From assembly GCA_001899305.1 (NCBI GenBank), contig MKWL01000001.1:558001-622000 (forward strand): a stretch of 64,000 bases of DNA, given 5' to 3'. Each line of letters opens with the position of its first letter. The stretch's first letter is position 1. The translations under genes were made by a program, and so were the position numbers. Under the pieces are notes generated by a model that was not told the origin of the DNA, searched no databases, and was given only the letters and a program-made list of their open reading frames with translations. Source of the stretch: Thiobacillus sp. 0-1251. GTDB lineage: Bacteria; Pseudomonadota; Gammaproteobacteria; Burkholderiales; Thiobacillaceae. This document shows positions 39,335 to 47,226 of the stretch, in pieces.

Positions 39335-40870
39335 ATGAATGACCGTTTGTTTATTTTCGATACCACCTTGCGCGACGGCGAGCAAAGCCCCGGCGCGTCG
39401 ATGACCCGCGACGAGAAAGTCCGCATCGCGCGCCAGCTGGAAAAGCTCGGCGTCGATGTGATCGAGGCGGGATTCGCCGCTGCCAGCCCGGGCGATGCCG
39501 AGGCGATCCGCACGATTGCCGAAACGATCCACAACTCGACCGTGTGTTCGCTGGCGCGCGCCAACGAACGCGACATCCACGCGGCGGGCGGCGCGATCAA
39601 GCCAGCCAAGTCGGGCCGCATCCATACCTTCATCGCCACCAGCCCGATCCACATGGAGAAGAAGCTGCGCATGCAGCCGGACCAGGTGGTCGAGGCGGCG
39701 GTCAAGGCCGTGAAGCTCGCGCTCGAATACACCGACGACGTCGAATTCTCGGCCGAGGACGCGGTGCGTTCCGACATGGATTTCCTCGTCCGCATCTTCG
39801 ACGAGGTGATCAAGGCCGGCGCCAAAACGATCAATGTGCCCGACACCGTCGGCTACAGCATCCCGGCCTTGTGGGGCGAGCGCATGAAGCAGCTGATCGA
39901 GCGCGTGCCCGGCTCGGACAAGGTCATCTGGTCGACCCATTGCCACAACGACCTCGGCATGGCGGTCGCCAACTCGCTCGCCGCCGTGATGAACGGCGCG
40001 CGCCAGGTCGAGTGCACCATCAACGGCCTCGGCGAGCGCGCGGGCAACGCCTCGCTGGAGGAAATCGTGATGGCGGTGCGCACCCGCAAGGACGTGTTCC
40101 ACTGCGACACGCGCATCGACGCCACGCAGATCGTGCCGGCGTCCAAGCTCGTCTCCACCATCACCGGCTATCCGGTACAGCCCAACAAGGCCATCGTCGG
40201 CGCCAACGCCTTCGCCCACGAATCCGGCATCCACCAGGACGGCGTCCTCAAGCACCGCGAGACCTACGAAATCATGCGGGCCGAGGACGTGGGCTGGAAC
40301 GCCAACCGGTTGACGCTCGGCAAGCTCTCCGGCCGTGCCGCGTTCAAGAGCAAGCTTGCCGAATTGGGCATTGTTCTGGAGACCGAGGAGGCGCTCAACG
40401 CAGCCTTTGCCCGTTTCAAGGACCTGGCCGACAAGAAGCGCGAGATCTTCGATGAGGACCTGCAGGCGCTGGTGTCCGACGAAGGCTATGCCACCGAGCA
40501 CGAACGCTTCAAGCTGGTGTCGATGAAGGTGTGTTCGGAGACCGGCGAGATTCCGCGGGCGCAGCTCGTCTTCACTGACGACGGCGCCGAATGGCAGGCC
40601 GACGGCCAGGGCTCCGGCCCGGTCGACGCCGCCTTCAAGGCGCTGGAGTCGGTGGTTCACAGCGGAGCGGACCTGCTGCTCTATTCGGTCAACAACATCA
40701 CCAGCGGCACCGATGCGCAGGGCGAGGTGACGGTGCGGCTGGCGCAGGATGGACGCGTGGTGAACGGGCAGGGCGCCGACACCGACATCGTGGTGGCCTC
40801 GGCCAAGGCCTATCTGCATGCGCTCAACAAGCTGCACAGCAAGCGTGAGCGCGCGCATCCCCAGGTGTGA
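39335..40870 (+). CDS. leuA: 2-isopropylmalate synthase
   Basis: 511 residues from the second ATG ([19 protein letters not shown]), chosen for its GGAG ribosome site; an ATG 12 bases upstream is possible. It condenses acetyl-CoA with 2-ketoisovalerate, the first committed step to leucine. The HMGL-like barrel has [28 protein letters not shown] and [14 protein letters not shown]. The C-terminal regulatory LeuA dimer domain (about 390-511) binds leucine. Its precursor is made by the upstream ilv genes. Confidence 0.96.
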   Translation: MNDRLFIFDTTLRDGEQSPGASMTRDEKVRIARQLEKLGVDVIEAGFAAASPGDAEAIRTIAETIHNSTVCSLARANERDIHAAGGAIKPAKSGRIHTFIATSPIHMEKKLRMQPDQVVEAAVKAVKLALEYTDDVEFSAEDAVRSDMDFLVRIFDEVIKAGAKTINVPDTVGYSIPALWGERMKQLIERVPGSDKVIWSTHCHNDLGMAVANSLAAVMNGARQVECTINGLGERAGNASLEEIVMAVRTRKDVFHCDTRIDATQIVPASKLVSTITGYPVQPNKAIVGANAFAHESGIHQDGVLKHRETYEIMRAEDVGWNANRLTLGKLSGRAAFKSKLAELGIVLETEEALNAAFARFKDLADKKREIFDEDLQALVSDEGYATEHERFKLVSMKVCSETGEIPRAQLVFTDDGAEWQADGQGSGPVDAAFKALESVVHSGADLLLYSVNNITSGTDAQGEVTVRLAQDGRVVNGQGADTDIVVASAKAYLHALNKLHSKRERAHPQV

Positions 40871-40880
40871 GACCGGCCAT

Positions 40881-40909
40881 ATGGAAACGTCCCGCCCGGA
40901 CGTTTCCAT
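40881..40909 (+). terminator. perfect hairpin after leuA
   Basis: A 12-bp perfect stem (ATGGAAACGTCC with GGACGTTTCCAT) has a 5-base loop (CGCCC), 10 bases after the leuA stop. Only TTGACC follows, so it is not a canonical T-tract terminator. Its last base overlaps the -35 box of the next promoter. Confidence 0.6.
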
Positions 40910-40937
40910 TGACCCGGCCAATTCGCCCCGGTAGGCT
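40909..40937 (+). promoter_or_regulatory. promoter upstream of the second leader ORF
   Basis: TTGACC at 40909-40914 and TAGGCT at 40932-40937 are 17 bases apart. The predicted start is within a few bases of the ATG at 40946. Confidence 0.55.
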
Positions 40938-40945
40938 CCACGTCC

Positions 40946-41035
40946 ATGAACGCGCAACACGTCATTTCCGCACCATACTTCGCCAAGCGACTGTGGCTAG
41001 GGTCCTCCCTGTGCCGCAGTCCGCTCCACGCTTAA
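40946..41035 (+). CDS. 29-residue leader ORF upstream of the EamA transporter gene
   Basis: The peptide begins MNAQHVISAPYFAKRLWLG and ends CRSPLHA. It has the same length as the leuA leader and the same placement right at a predicted transcription start. An inverted repeat (GCGGGTC at 41060-41066 and GACCCGC at 41093-41099) lies between it and the transporter gene. It is not recognised and could be a regulatory uORF. Confidence 0.45.
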   Translation: MNAQHVISAPYFAKRLWLGSSLCRSPLHA

Positions 41036-41121
41036 CTTAAACTTCATTCACGGGGCACTGCGGGTCCGACCGCCTTGCCTCCGTTTGCCGTCGACCCGCC
41101 GACTCCTTCAGGGTCCTGAAC

Positions 41122-42048
41122 ATGGCAAACACGACACACACTGGATTGATCAATCAGGATGCGCTGGTCGGCGTAGTCTTTGCGCTGCTCGCCGCGGTGG
41201 GTTTTTCGGCCAAGGCCATCCTCGTCAAGCTGGCCTACCTCGACCGCGTCGACGCGGTGACGCTGCTGGCCTTGCGCATGGCGTTCTCGGTGCCGTTCTT
41301 CATCGGCGTGGCGCTGTGGGTCCGACGCCAGCATGCCGAACCGCTCAGCCGGCATGACCGGTTTCTCGTGCTGGTGCTGGGCCTGGTCGGCTATTACTTG
41401 TCCAGCCTGCTGGATTTTCTCGGACTGCAAACGCTCTCCGCCGGCCTCGAGCGGCTGATCCTGTTCCTGTATCCGACGATGACGGTGATCCTGTCGGCAC
41501 TGCTGTACCGGCGCGCCATCGGCGGGCGGGTCATGGCTGCGATGGCCGTGTGCTATGCGGGGATTGCGCTGGTGTTTGTCCACGACGTGGGCACGATGCA
41601 GGGCGGGATCGTGTTGGGCGCCTCGCTGGTGTTCGCCAGCACCCTGTCCTATTCCGTCTACCTGGTGGGGGCGGGCCATGCCATCGCACGGATCGGCGCG
41701 GCACGCTTCACGGCCTACGCGATGATCGTGGCGACGACGGCCAGCCTGCTGCAGTTTGCGTTCACGCATCCGCTCCAGGCGCTCGACGTGCCGGCCCGGG
41801 TGGCCGGTCTCGCGCTGGCCATGGCGATCTTCTCCACGCTGCTGCCGGTGTTCCTGCTGTCGCACGCCATCCGTCGTATCGGTTCCGGCAACACATCGCT
41901 GATCGGTTCCATCGGGCCGGTCAGCACCCTCCTCATGGCCTACGTGTTCCTGCAGGAGAGCCTGTCGCCCGTGCAGGTCGCCGGTTCCGCGCTGGTGCTG
42001 GCGGGCGTGCTCATCGTCAGCCTCGACAGCCAGCGTGCCGGCACGTAG
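41122..42048 (+). CDS. EamA/DMT-family transporter
   Basis: 308 residues with about ten transmembrane helices in two EamA repeats (about 15-150 and 160-300). Visible segments include VGVVFALLAAVGFSAKAILVK and LIGSIGPVSTLLMAYVFLQESLSPVQVAGSALVLAGVL. EamA proteins often export amino acids or other metabolites. Placement next to leuA could suggest an amino-acid link, but this is inference. It converges with the small gene at 42058. Confidence 0.85.
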   Translation: MANTTHTGLINQDALVGVVFALLAAVGFSAKAILVKLAYLDRVDAVTLLALRMAFSVPFFIGVALWVRRQHAEPLSRHDRFLVLVLGLVGYYLSSLLDFLGLQTLSAGLERLILFLYPTMTVILSALLYRRAIGGRVMAAMAVCYAGIALVFVHDVGTMQGGIVLGASLVFASTLSYSVYLVGAGHAIARIGAARFTAYAMIVATTASLLQFAFTHPLQALDVPARVAGLALAMAIFSTLLPVFLLSHAIRRIGSGNTSLIGSIGPVSTLLMAYVFLQESLSPVQVAGSALVLAGVLIVSLDSQRAGT

Positions 42049-42057
42049 CAGGCGGGA

Positions 42058-42195
42058 CTACAGCAGCTGCTGCGCGGGATAGGTCATGTCCCAGTACAGC
42101 CACAGCCACCCTCCCAGGCTGGCGAGGACGAAGGCCAGGCACCAGAACGTGTCGAGCCAGTCGGCCGTTTTGTTCATCGCGGCGCGCGGTGTCAT
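42058..42195 (-). CDS. 45-residue membrane protein at the end of the hemolysin-like operon
   Basis: The peptide opens MTPRAAMNKTADWLDTF, continues into one hydrophobic helix (WCLAFVLASLGGWLWLYW) and ends DMTYPAQQLL. Its ATG overlaps the stop of the TPR gene (ATGA), which argues for translation. It has no known relative that I recognise. It is probably an inner-membrane micro-protein belonging to the operon. Confidence 0.6.
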   Translation of the reverse strand: MTPRAAMNKTADWLDTFWCLAFVLASLGGWLWLYWDMTYPAQQLL

Positions 42196-42860
42196 CGGCC
42201 GGCGAGTTGGTCGCCATGCTTCTGTCGCAGACTGTCCAGCAGTTGCTGGACTTCCTGGCGGCGGCCGGCATCGGCGTCCTCGCGGCCGGGGCGGGCGGGC
42301 GCGGCCAGGGCGCGCTTCAGGTGATCGGCTGCGTGCACATAGTCACCCTGGTCGGCGAGCAGGTCCGCGTAGAAGTAATTGGGGTCGATGCCGTCGGGGT
42401 TGATGGCGAGCGCCTTTTCAAGATAGGCCTTCGCTTTCTGTTTGTCGCCGAATCCGATCGGCCATCCCGGGACCTTGGCATAGAGGCTGCCCAGCGAGTT
42501 GTAGACGGAGCCATTCAGCGCCGTCGGATTGATCTTCTCGGCCGCCAACAGCAGGGTACGCGCCTGCTTGACCTTGCTCAGCGCACCCAGGCCGCCGTCA
42601 GCCTTGGCCGCGCTGGCGAGGACGATGGCTTCCCAGATCATCGGCTCAGCCCGGCTGGGGTAAGCCTGCGCCACCTGCTGGGCGTGTGCGATCAGGGTGT
42701 CGAAGGCGGCTTCCTTGCCGTCTTTGGGTGTCTGGTAGGACACCTTCGCCCAGCGATGGCCGAGGTCGGCGATGGCGTCGTCCAGCGTGGGCGTGGCGGC
42801 GAAGCTGGCTGCGTTCAAGCTGGCGAACAGGACGAGTGTGGCGAGGGACGTGCGGAACAT
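42192..42860 (-). CDS. exported TPR-type protein
   Basis: 222 residues from ATG 42860, which has a GGAG ribosome site; an ATG at 42884 overlapping the SDR stop is an alternative. The signal peptide MFRTSLATLVLFASLNAASFA probably ends at about 21-22. The mature part has TPR-like helices (YNSLGSLYAKVPGWPIGFGDKQKAKAYLEKALAINPDGIDPNYFYADLLADQGDYVHAADHLKRAL). It is likely a periplasmic scaffold or partner. Its fixed place in the operon suggests it helps handle or localise the product. Confidence 0.8.
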   Translation of the reverse strand: MFRTSLATLVLFASLNAASFAATPTLDDAIADLGHRWAKVSYQTPKDGKEAAFDTLIAHAQQVAQAYPSRAEPMIWEAIVLASAAKADGGLGALSKVKQARTLLLAAEKINPTALNGSVYNSLGSLYAKVPGWPIGFGDKQKAKAYLEKALAINPDGIDPNYFYADLLADQGDYVHAADHLKRALAAPARPGREDADAGRRQEVQQLLDSLRQKHGDQLAGR

Positions 42861-42883
42861 GGTCGTTCTCCGGGTGGCTGGCA

Positions 42884-43690
42884 TTAACGGGTGGATTCGG
42901 TGGCGAAGGGACGCATCAGGGCAGCCTGCTTGATCAGGCTCGGGTCGACCAGACGCGGGAGGATCGAATTGATGCGCACGAACAGCTTCTCGGGCCAGCC
43001 GAGGTAGCGCTCGCGATCGTCGCGTTCGATGGTGGCGATGACGCTGGCGGCCACGCTTTCCGGCTCGTCCTGGTTCATCTTCAGGGCGTTTGCCATGCGC
43101 GCGACCACGTTGCGGTTGAAGGCGGTCTTGGTGAAACGCGGGGCGACGTAGGTCACGCCGACGCCGCTGCCCGCCAGCTCGCGCCGCAACGCTTCGGAAA
43201 AACCACGCAATGCGAACTTGCTGGCCGAATAGGAGGCGAAGCAGGGAAAGCCGATGGACCCGAAGATCGATCCGACGTTGACGATCTTTCCCGTGCCGCG
43301 CGCCAGCATGTGGGGCAGAACGGCATTGACCAGGGCGATCGGCGCAATGGTGTTGACCTGGAACAGCATGGCCGTGTCGGCGGCGCGCTCCTGGGCGAAG
43401 AATCCGAAGTTCTGCACGCCTGCGCAATTGATCAGAATGTCGATGCTTCCCGCCTGCTCGAGTGCCTGCTCGATCAGGCAGGCGGGCATGCCGGGCTGCG
43501 CGATGTCGCCGGTCAGCGCCAGGACCTTGCCGCCCGACCCGCGGAGTTCCGTGGCGAGGCGCTCCAGTCGGTCGCCGTCGCGATTGACGAGGATCAACGA
43601 CGCGCCGCGCCAGGCGAGTTCGCGCGCAATGGCGCCGCCGATGCCGCCGCTGGCACCTGTGATCAGAACCGTGCTGCCGGATATGTTCAT
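42884..43690 (-). CDS. short-chain dehydrogenase/reductase
   Basis: 268 residues from ATG 43690, overlapping the upstream stop (ATGA). It is a classical SDR: the cofactor motif is TGASGGIGGA, with an NCAGV motif, the catalytic Tyr-x3-Lys in YSASK, and a preceding Ser in VGSIFGS. An Arg after the second strand (NRDGDRLERL) suggests NADP(H). The C-terminal tail (WPEKLFVRINSILPRLVDPSLIKQA) resembles SDRs acting on fatty or acyl substrates. It probably oxidises or reduces the product of the neighbouring ligase or oxidase. Confidence 0.88.
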   Translation of the reverse strand: MNISGSTVLITGASGGIGGAIARELAWRGASLILVNRDGDRLERLATELRGSGGKVLALTGDIAQPGMPACLIEQALEQAGSIDILINCAGVQNFGFFAQERAADTAMLFQVNTIAPIALVNAVLPHMLARGTGKIVNVGSIFGSIGFPCFASYSASKFALRGFSEALRRELAGSGVGVTYVAPRFTKTAFNRNVVARMANALKMNQDEPESVAASVIATIERDDRERYLGWPEKLFVRINSILPRLVDPSLIKQAALMRPFATESTR

Positions 43691-44346
43691 GTGTTCTCCT
43701 GAAGATCGATGCTGCGAAAAACGTTGCCGTAGAGACGGAAGAACGCGCGGGCATTGCACACGACGCTGTCGCGCTCGTCCTCTGTGTCGAGCCGGTTGAC
43801 CAGCCGTTCGAAATCGCCGATGTGCTCGACGTCTAGTGCGCCGTGGCTGCTCAGGTACGTAAACGCGGTGGCGGGAAGGTCGAGCGCCGTCTGCAGCGCA
43901 CGCGCCGCATTCGACGCGAGGCTGACGCTGGTGCCTTCGAGCACGTACACCATGCCGAACAGGCCGACCGGATTGCGTCGCATCACCGTGTCGTAGGCAT
44001 AGGCGACCATCACGCCGGTATCGAAATCGGGCTGGCTGTCGCGGACGGCGTCCGCATCGCCGCCGGCCGCGGCGATGTCGTTGAGGATCCATTCGTGATG
44101 GCCGAGCTCTTCCTCGATGTAGTGGGCCACCGCGCTGCGCAGCCATTCCTGGCGGTCGGTCAGGCGCGCGCCGCAGGCCATGAGCAGCGGAACGGTGTGC
44201 TTGACGTGGTGGAAGGCGCGGGTGAGGAAGGCGAGGTAGTGCGGCCGCTTCACCTGGCCAGACAGGGCGGCCGTGATCAGGGGCGTCGAAAGCAGGGCCG
44301 CGCGTTCGGCGGCGGTGGCGTGCTGAAGTTGCGGGTAGAAATCCAT
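43687..44346 (-). CDS. heme-oxygenase-like diiron oxidase (HDO / TenA-like fold)
   Basis: 219 residues, all-helical. Potential metal ligands match the heme-oxygenase-like diiron oxidase family: Glu80-x2-His83 (IEEELGHHEW), Glu137 (VLEGTS), and His168-x3-Asp172-x2-His175 (SSHGALDVEHIGD). A conserved-looking His pair lies in helix 2 (FHHVKHTVPLL). Known members (UndA, SznF, BesC) cleave or hydroxylate fatty acids or amino acids with O2. The adjacent adenylating enzyme and SDR suggest an acyl or amino-acyl substrate, which is inference. Overlaps the SDR gene (ATGA). Confidence 0.8.
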   Translation of the reverse strand: MDFYPQLQHATAAERAALLSTPLITAALSGQVKRPHYLAFLTRAFHHVKHTVPLLMACGARLTDRQEWLRSAVAHYIEEELGHHEWILNDIAAAGGDADAVRDSQPDFDTGVMVAYAYDTVMRRNPVGLFGMVYVLEGTSVSLASNAARALQTALDLPATAFTYLSSHGALDVEHIGDFERLVNRLDTEDERDSVVCNARAFFRLYGNVFRSIDLQENT

Positions 44347-44363
44347 AGGGGTCCGGTTCGGGT

Positions 44364-45848
44364 TCAGGCGGGATACAAGGCGTCGATCTGCGCGGCATAG
44401 CGCCCGAAGATGGCGCTGCGGCGCAGGCGGCCGTTCGGCGTCGACAGCCCGTTGTCTGCGGTGAAGGGTTCCGCAGCGGGGATCCAGGCGCGTATCCGGG
44501 CATAGTCGGGCAGCCTGCGATTGGCCTGCTCCAGCGCCGCTTCGATGGCTGCTTGCGGAATATCCGGACGGTGCACGATGACGGCGCAGTTGAATGGCCG
44601 CGCCTCGCCGAAGCAGGCGGCCTGGGCGATCGCCGGGTCGGCCGCCAGCTCGCCTTCCACCCACTCGGGCGCGACGTTGCGTCCGAAGGCGGTGACGAAC
44701 AGGTTCTTCTTGCGTCCGGTGATGAACAGGAAACCGTCTGCGTCCCGATAACCGAGGTCGCCCGTGGCGATGACGTCAGGCTCGGTTCCTGCGTCGTCCT
44801 CGCCCAGATAGCCGCGCCAGCGGAGGCCGCGAATCAGGATCTCGCCGTCGTCGGCGAAGGCGAGTTCGAGATGCGGCAGCGGCTTGCCGACACTGCCGAT
44901 CCGGCTGTCGTCGGGGCGGTTGACGGCCACGACGGAGGCGCATTCCGACAAGCCATAGCCTTCGTGTACGGGCAGGCCCAGCGTACGGGCCGTCTCCATC
45001 AGTCGCACCGCGACCGGTGCGCCGCCGACCGCCAGGTAGCGCAGGCCATGCGGCAGGGCGGTTCCCGTCCGGGTCGCCGCGACGATCTCCCGCAGCATCT
45101 GCGGGACCATGATCGCGGTGCTCGCGTGCCAGTCGCCCAGCGCGGCCAGCATGCGCCCGGCATCCAGCCCCGAGCTGCCGGAAAGCCCCACCGAGGCCAG
45201 CCCCGGCAGGCAGATCGTCGCGCCCGCCAGCAGCGGCGTATAGAGCCCGCCGATGTTTTCCAGCAGCGTGCTCAACGGAAGCAGGCCAAGATGGCGGTCG
45301 TCGCGACGGGCCGCGCTGGCGATGCGCAGCGACTCGGCGACGGTCTCCATCGTGTCCCATCCCAGGCAGACGCCTTTCGGCTCGCCTGTCGTCCCCGACG
45401 TGAACGTGACCTTGTGCGTGCCGGCGGGCAGAGCAGTAGCAGGTTCGACGGGCTGCAGTCGTACCTGCATCACTGCGCCGCAAAAGCTTGCGACGGACAG
45501 ACTGGGTGTTGGCAAGGCCGCCAGCAGCCGCTGGGGCTGGTCGGTCAGCACCAGGTCGATCGCCGCCGTCCGGAGTATGTGGGCCAGCTGGGTCGGCGAG
45601 AAAAACAATGGCAAGGGAATGCTCGGGATACCTGCCACGTGCGCGGCCAGGTCGGCCAGCGCCCAGGCCTTGCCGTTGTCGGCGAGGATCGCGACTGCGC
45701 GCGGGGCCGTGGCGCGCAGCCGATCGGCCAGTCTGGCGATTTCAGCCGGCAGTTCGCCATAGGTGAGCGCACCGTGTTCATCCTGCAGGGCCACCTTGCC
45801 GGGATGGCTTGCCGCATGGCGGTGCAGGGCGGCGAGAATCAGGCTCAT
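44364..45848 (-). CDS. AMP-binding acyl-adenylating enzyme (fatty acid-CoA/ACP ligase-like)
   Basis: 494 residues. Adenylation motifs are VTFTSGTTGEPKGV (P-loop), HEGYGLSECASVV, TGDLGYRDADGFLFITGRKKN and VAPEWVEGEL, in the order of long-chain fatty acid ligases. At the C-terminal A10 position, where a catalytic Lys is expected, the sequence is TPNGRLRRSAI with Arg. It probably activates a carboxylic acid as acyl-AMP, then a thioester or direct acyl transfer. Overlaps the hemolysin-like gene (ATGA) and precedes the diiron oxidase by 17 bases. Confidence 0.85.
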   Translation of the reverse strand: MSLILAALHRHAASHPGKVALQDEHGALTYGELPAEIARLADRLRATAPRAVAILADNGKAWALADLAAHVAGIPSIPLPLFFSPTQLAHILRTAAIDLVLTDQPQRLLAALPTPSLSVASFCGAVMQVRLQPVEPATALPAGTHKVTFTSGTTGEPKGVCLGWDTMETVAESLRIASAARRDDRHLGLLPLSTLLENIGGLYTPLLAGATICLPGLASVGLSGSSGLDAGRMLAALGDWHASTAIMVPQMLREIVAATRTGTALPHGLRYLAVGGAPVAVRLMETARTLGLPVHEGYGLSECASVVAVNRPDDSRIGSVGKPLPHLELAFADDGEILIRGLRWRGYLGEDDAGTEPDVIATGDLGYRDADGFLFITGRKKNLFVTAFGRNVAPEWVEGELAADPAIAQAACFGEARPFNCAVIVHRPDIPQAAIEAALEQANRRLPDYARIRAWIPAAEPFTADNGLSTPNGRLRRSAIFGRYAAQIDALYPA

Positions 45849-46561
45849 GCCGGTTCTCCGGCCAGACAGCAGCGCGGCGGTGCGGGCAGCCGCATGGCCC
45901 GGTAGCCGGACTGGACGTTGCCGACCAGCACGCGCGGCGCATGGTCGTAATAGCGTCCCCAGGCGGCACGCTCGTCCGGCGGGATACGGTCGGCCGTGGC
46001 CGCCTGGATGTCGATGGGGAACAGGCCCAGCCGGCAAAAGGCGTTGCGCAGCCCCGTCGTGCCGGTGAACACCACCCATTCGTATCCCTCCTGGTGGAGG
46101 CGTGCCGTCAGCAGGCCGATCATGGCGCGGGCCGCGCCCGGAAACGCTCCGGAGAAATGGCCGACCTCGACGATGACATGGCGCTCGATGCGTTTGCCGG
46201 CGCGTGCCGCAATGATTTTTTCTATCGGCGCGTCGAGGTACTGTTCGAGAAACAGGTTGCGGCTGGCCGAGCGCAGGCCGAATGCGCCGCAGAGATCGCC
46301 TGCCTCGTTGCGCACGCTGAACAGGCGCGGCATGAAGGCCTCGATGCGGGAGCCGAAGCTTTCCGCAAAACACTGGCTGATGAAGGCTTCGACCGTGGCC
46401 CGGTTGCCGCCGAGATGTTCGAACAGTTCAAAGCGCGGCTGGGTGGCCGCTTCGTCCGCAGCGGGAACGGCGTGCTCTACGCTGCGCAACGTGGGCGGCA
46501 GGGCCGGGATCGCCGGCAGGGTGTCGATCGTCGGCAGGCGCGCGGCAGGGTGGGAGGGCAT
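45845..46561 (-). CDS. thermostable hemolysin (delta-VPH) family protein, GNAT/autoinducer-synthase-like fold
   Basis: 238 residues from ATG 46561 (AAGGAA ribosome site); ATG 46576 and a GTG at 46597 are alternatives. The core matches the thermostable hemolysin family of Vibrio: FGLRSASRNLFLEQYLDAPIEKIIA, RHVIVEVGHFSG, WVVFTGTTGLRNAFCRLGL, WGRYYDHAPRVLVGNV. No signal peptide or membrane helix is seen. The family belongs with GNAT-like acyltransferases, so an acyltransfer role is more plausible here than pore formation. It is the first gene of a sigma-54-driven operon. Confidence 0.85.
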   Translation of the reverse strand: MPSHPAARLPTIDTLPAIPALPPTLRSVEHAVPAADEAATQPRFELFEHLGGNRATVEAFISQCFAESFGSRIEAFMPRLFSVRNEAGDLCGAFGLRSASRNLFLEQYLDAPIEKIIAARAGKRIERHVIVEVGHFSGAFPGAARAMIGLLTARLHQEGYEWVVFTGTTGLRNAFCRLGLFPIDIQAATADRIPPDERAAWGRYYDHAPRVLVGNVQSGYRAMRLPAPPRCCLAGEPA

Positions 46562-46612
46562 CGGGTTCCTTGGCATGATGTGCGGCAGATGCCACACGAC
46601 AGGCAGGGAATT

Positions 46613-46627
46613 GCAATACCGGTGCCA
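46613..46627 (-). promoter_or_regulatory. sigma-54 promoter of the hemolysin-like operon
   Basis: Read leftward the sequence is TGGCAC-CGGTA-TTGC, with the invariant GG and GC separated by 10 bases (consensus TGGCAC-N5-TTGC). Transcription would begin about 40 bases before the first gene. Confidence 0.85.
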
Positions 46628-46737
46628 GCTGGCGAACCCGACTGGAAAAATCGCTCAAGCGATTGATAGGAAAGGTGTTAAGGGATCAAGCCGGGGGCGT
46701 TCAGGAACCGTGCGGCCCGCTTGTTGACCGCGCATCC

Positions 46738-46763
46738 TGCAAGTCTTGTCGACCAATCTTGCA
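46738..46763. promoter_or_regulatory. 26-bp palindromic activator site, copy 1
   Basis: TGCAAG, four bases, GTCGAC, four bases, CTTGCA, exactly symmetric about 46750.5. It lies 110 bases upstream of the -24 element of the hemolysin-operon promoter. A near copy (23/26) lies at 51509, upstream of the other sigma-54 promoter. It is the probable binding site of the sigma-54 activator encoded at 50121. Confidence 0.8.
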
Positions 46764-46771
46764 GTGGCCGG

Positions 46772-47218
46772 CTATTTGGGACAGGTGGGTACTTCGCCGA
46801 CGGTGAGGACGATCGAAACCCCGTGTTCCGGGACGCAGGTCGAGACATAGCCGATCGCGCCCGGCGTGGCCCGCACGAACAGGATGACCGCCTCCTCCGA
46901 GGCCAGCACGTGCGGCGGCAGCACGCCGTGGAAATACATCTCGCGCCAGTAGTCTTCCAGCGCTTCCGGCGCGTGGCCGAGGATGACGCGCGAGAACGCG
47001 CGGCGCAGCGGGTGGGCCGGCGGCAGGTTGACCGGCTGGATGCGGGTGCCGCTTTCCCAGTAGTTCTGCTTGCGCTTGAAGATCAGCGCGACGGATTCGC
47101 GCGTCAGGTGCTGGTCGGTGGCGCCCGGCGCGGCGATGACCGCGAACGGCAGGTCGGCCGCCGCGGCGGGCAGGGCGAGGGCAAGCCAGAGCGCCAGCAG
47201 GGACAGGATCGTCGGCAT
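46772..47218 (-). CDS. small periplasmic PstS-like substrate-binding protein
   Basis: 148 residues from ATG 47218. The signal peptide MPTILSLLALWLALALPAAAA is clear. The mature part (LPFAVIAAPGATDQHLTRESVALIFKRKQNYWESG, then RATPGAIGYVSTC) is the short form of phosphate-ABC-type binding domains, roughly half of PstS. Such stand-alone proteins are often paired with a porin and a sensor kinase. It is 8 bases from the upstream porin gene stop. The ligand is unknown. Confidence 0.8.
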   Translation of the reverse strand: MPTILSLLALWLALALPAAAADLPFAVIAAPGATDQHLTRESVALIFKRKQNYWESGTRIQPVNLPPAHPLRRAFSRVILGHAPEALEDYWREMYFHGVLPPHVLASEEAVILFVRATPGAIGYVSTCVPEHGVSIVLTVGEVPTCPK

Positions 47219-47226
47219 GCGGCGCG

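Noticed and set aside
42861-43754. 520-codon frame appearing to join the SDR region to the TPR protein
   Set aside because: The upstream part is a shadow of the SDR gene; the signal peptide marks the true start of the TPR protein.
45845-46561. Pore-forming toxin interpretation of the thermostable hemolysin homologue
   Set aside because: There is no signal peptide, membrane segment or amphipathic pore region, and the context is metabolic; the family name reflects an early phenotype.
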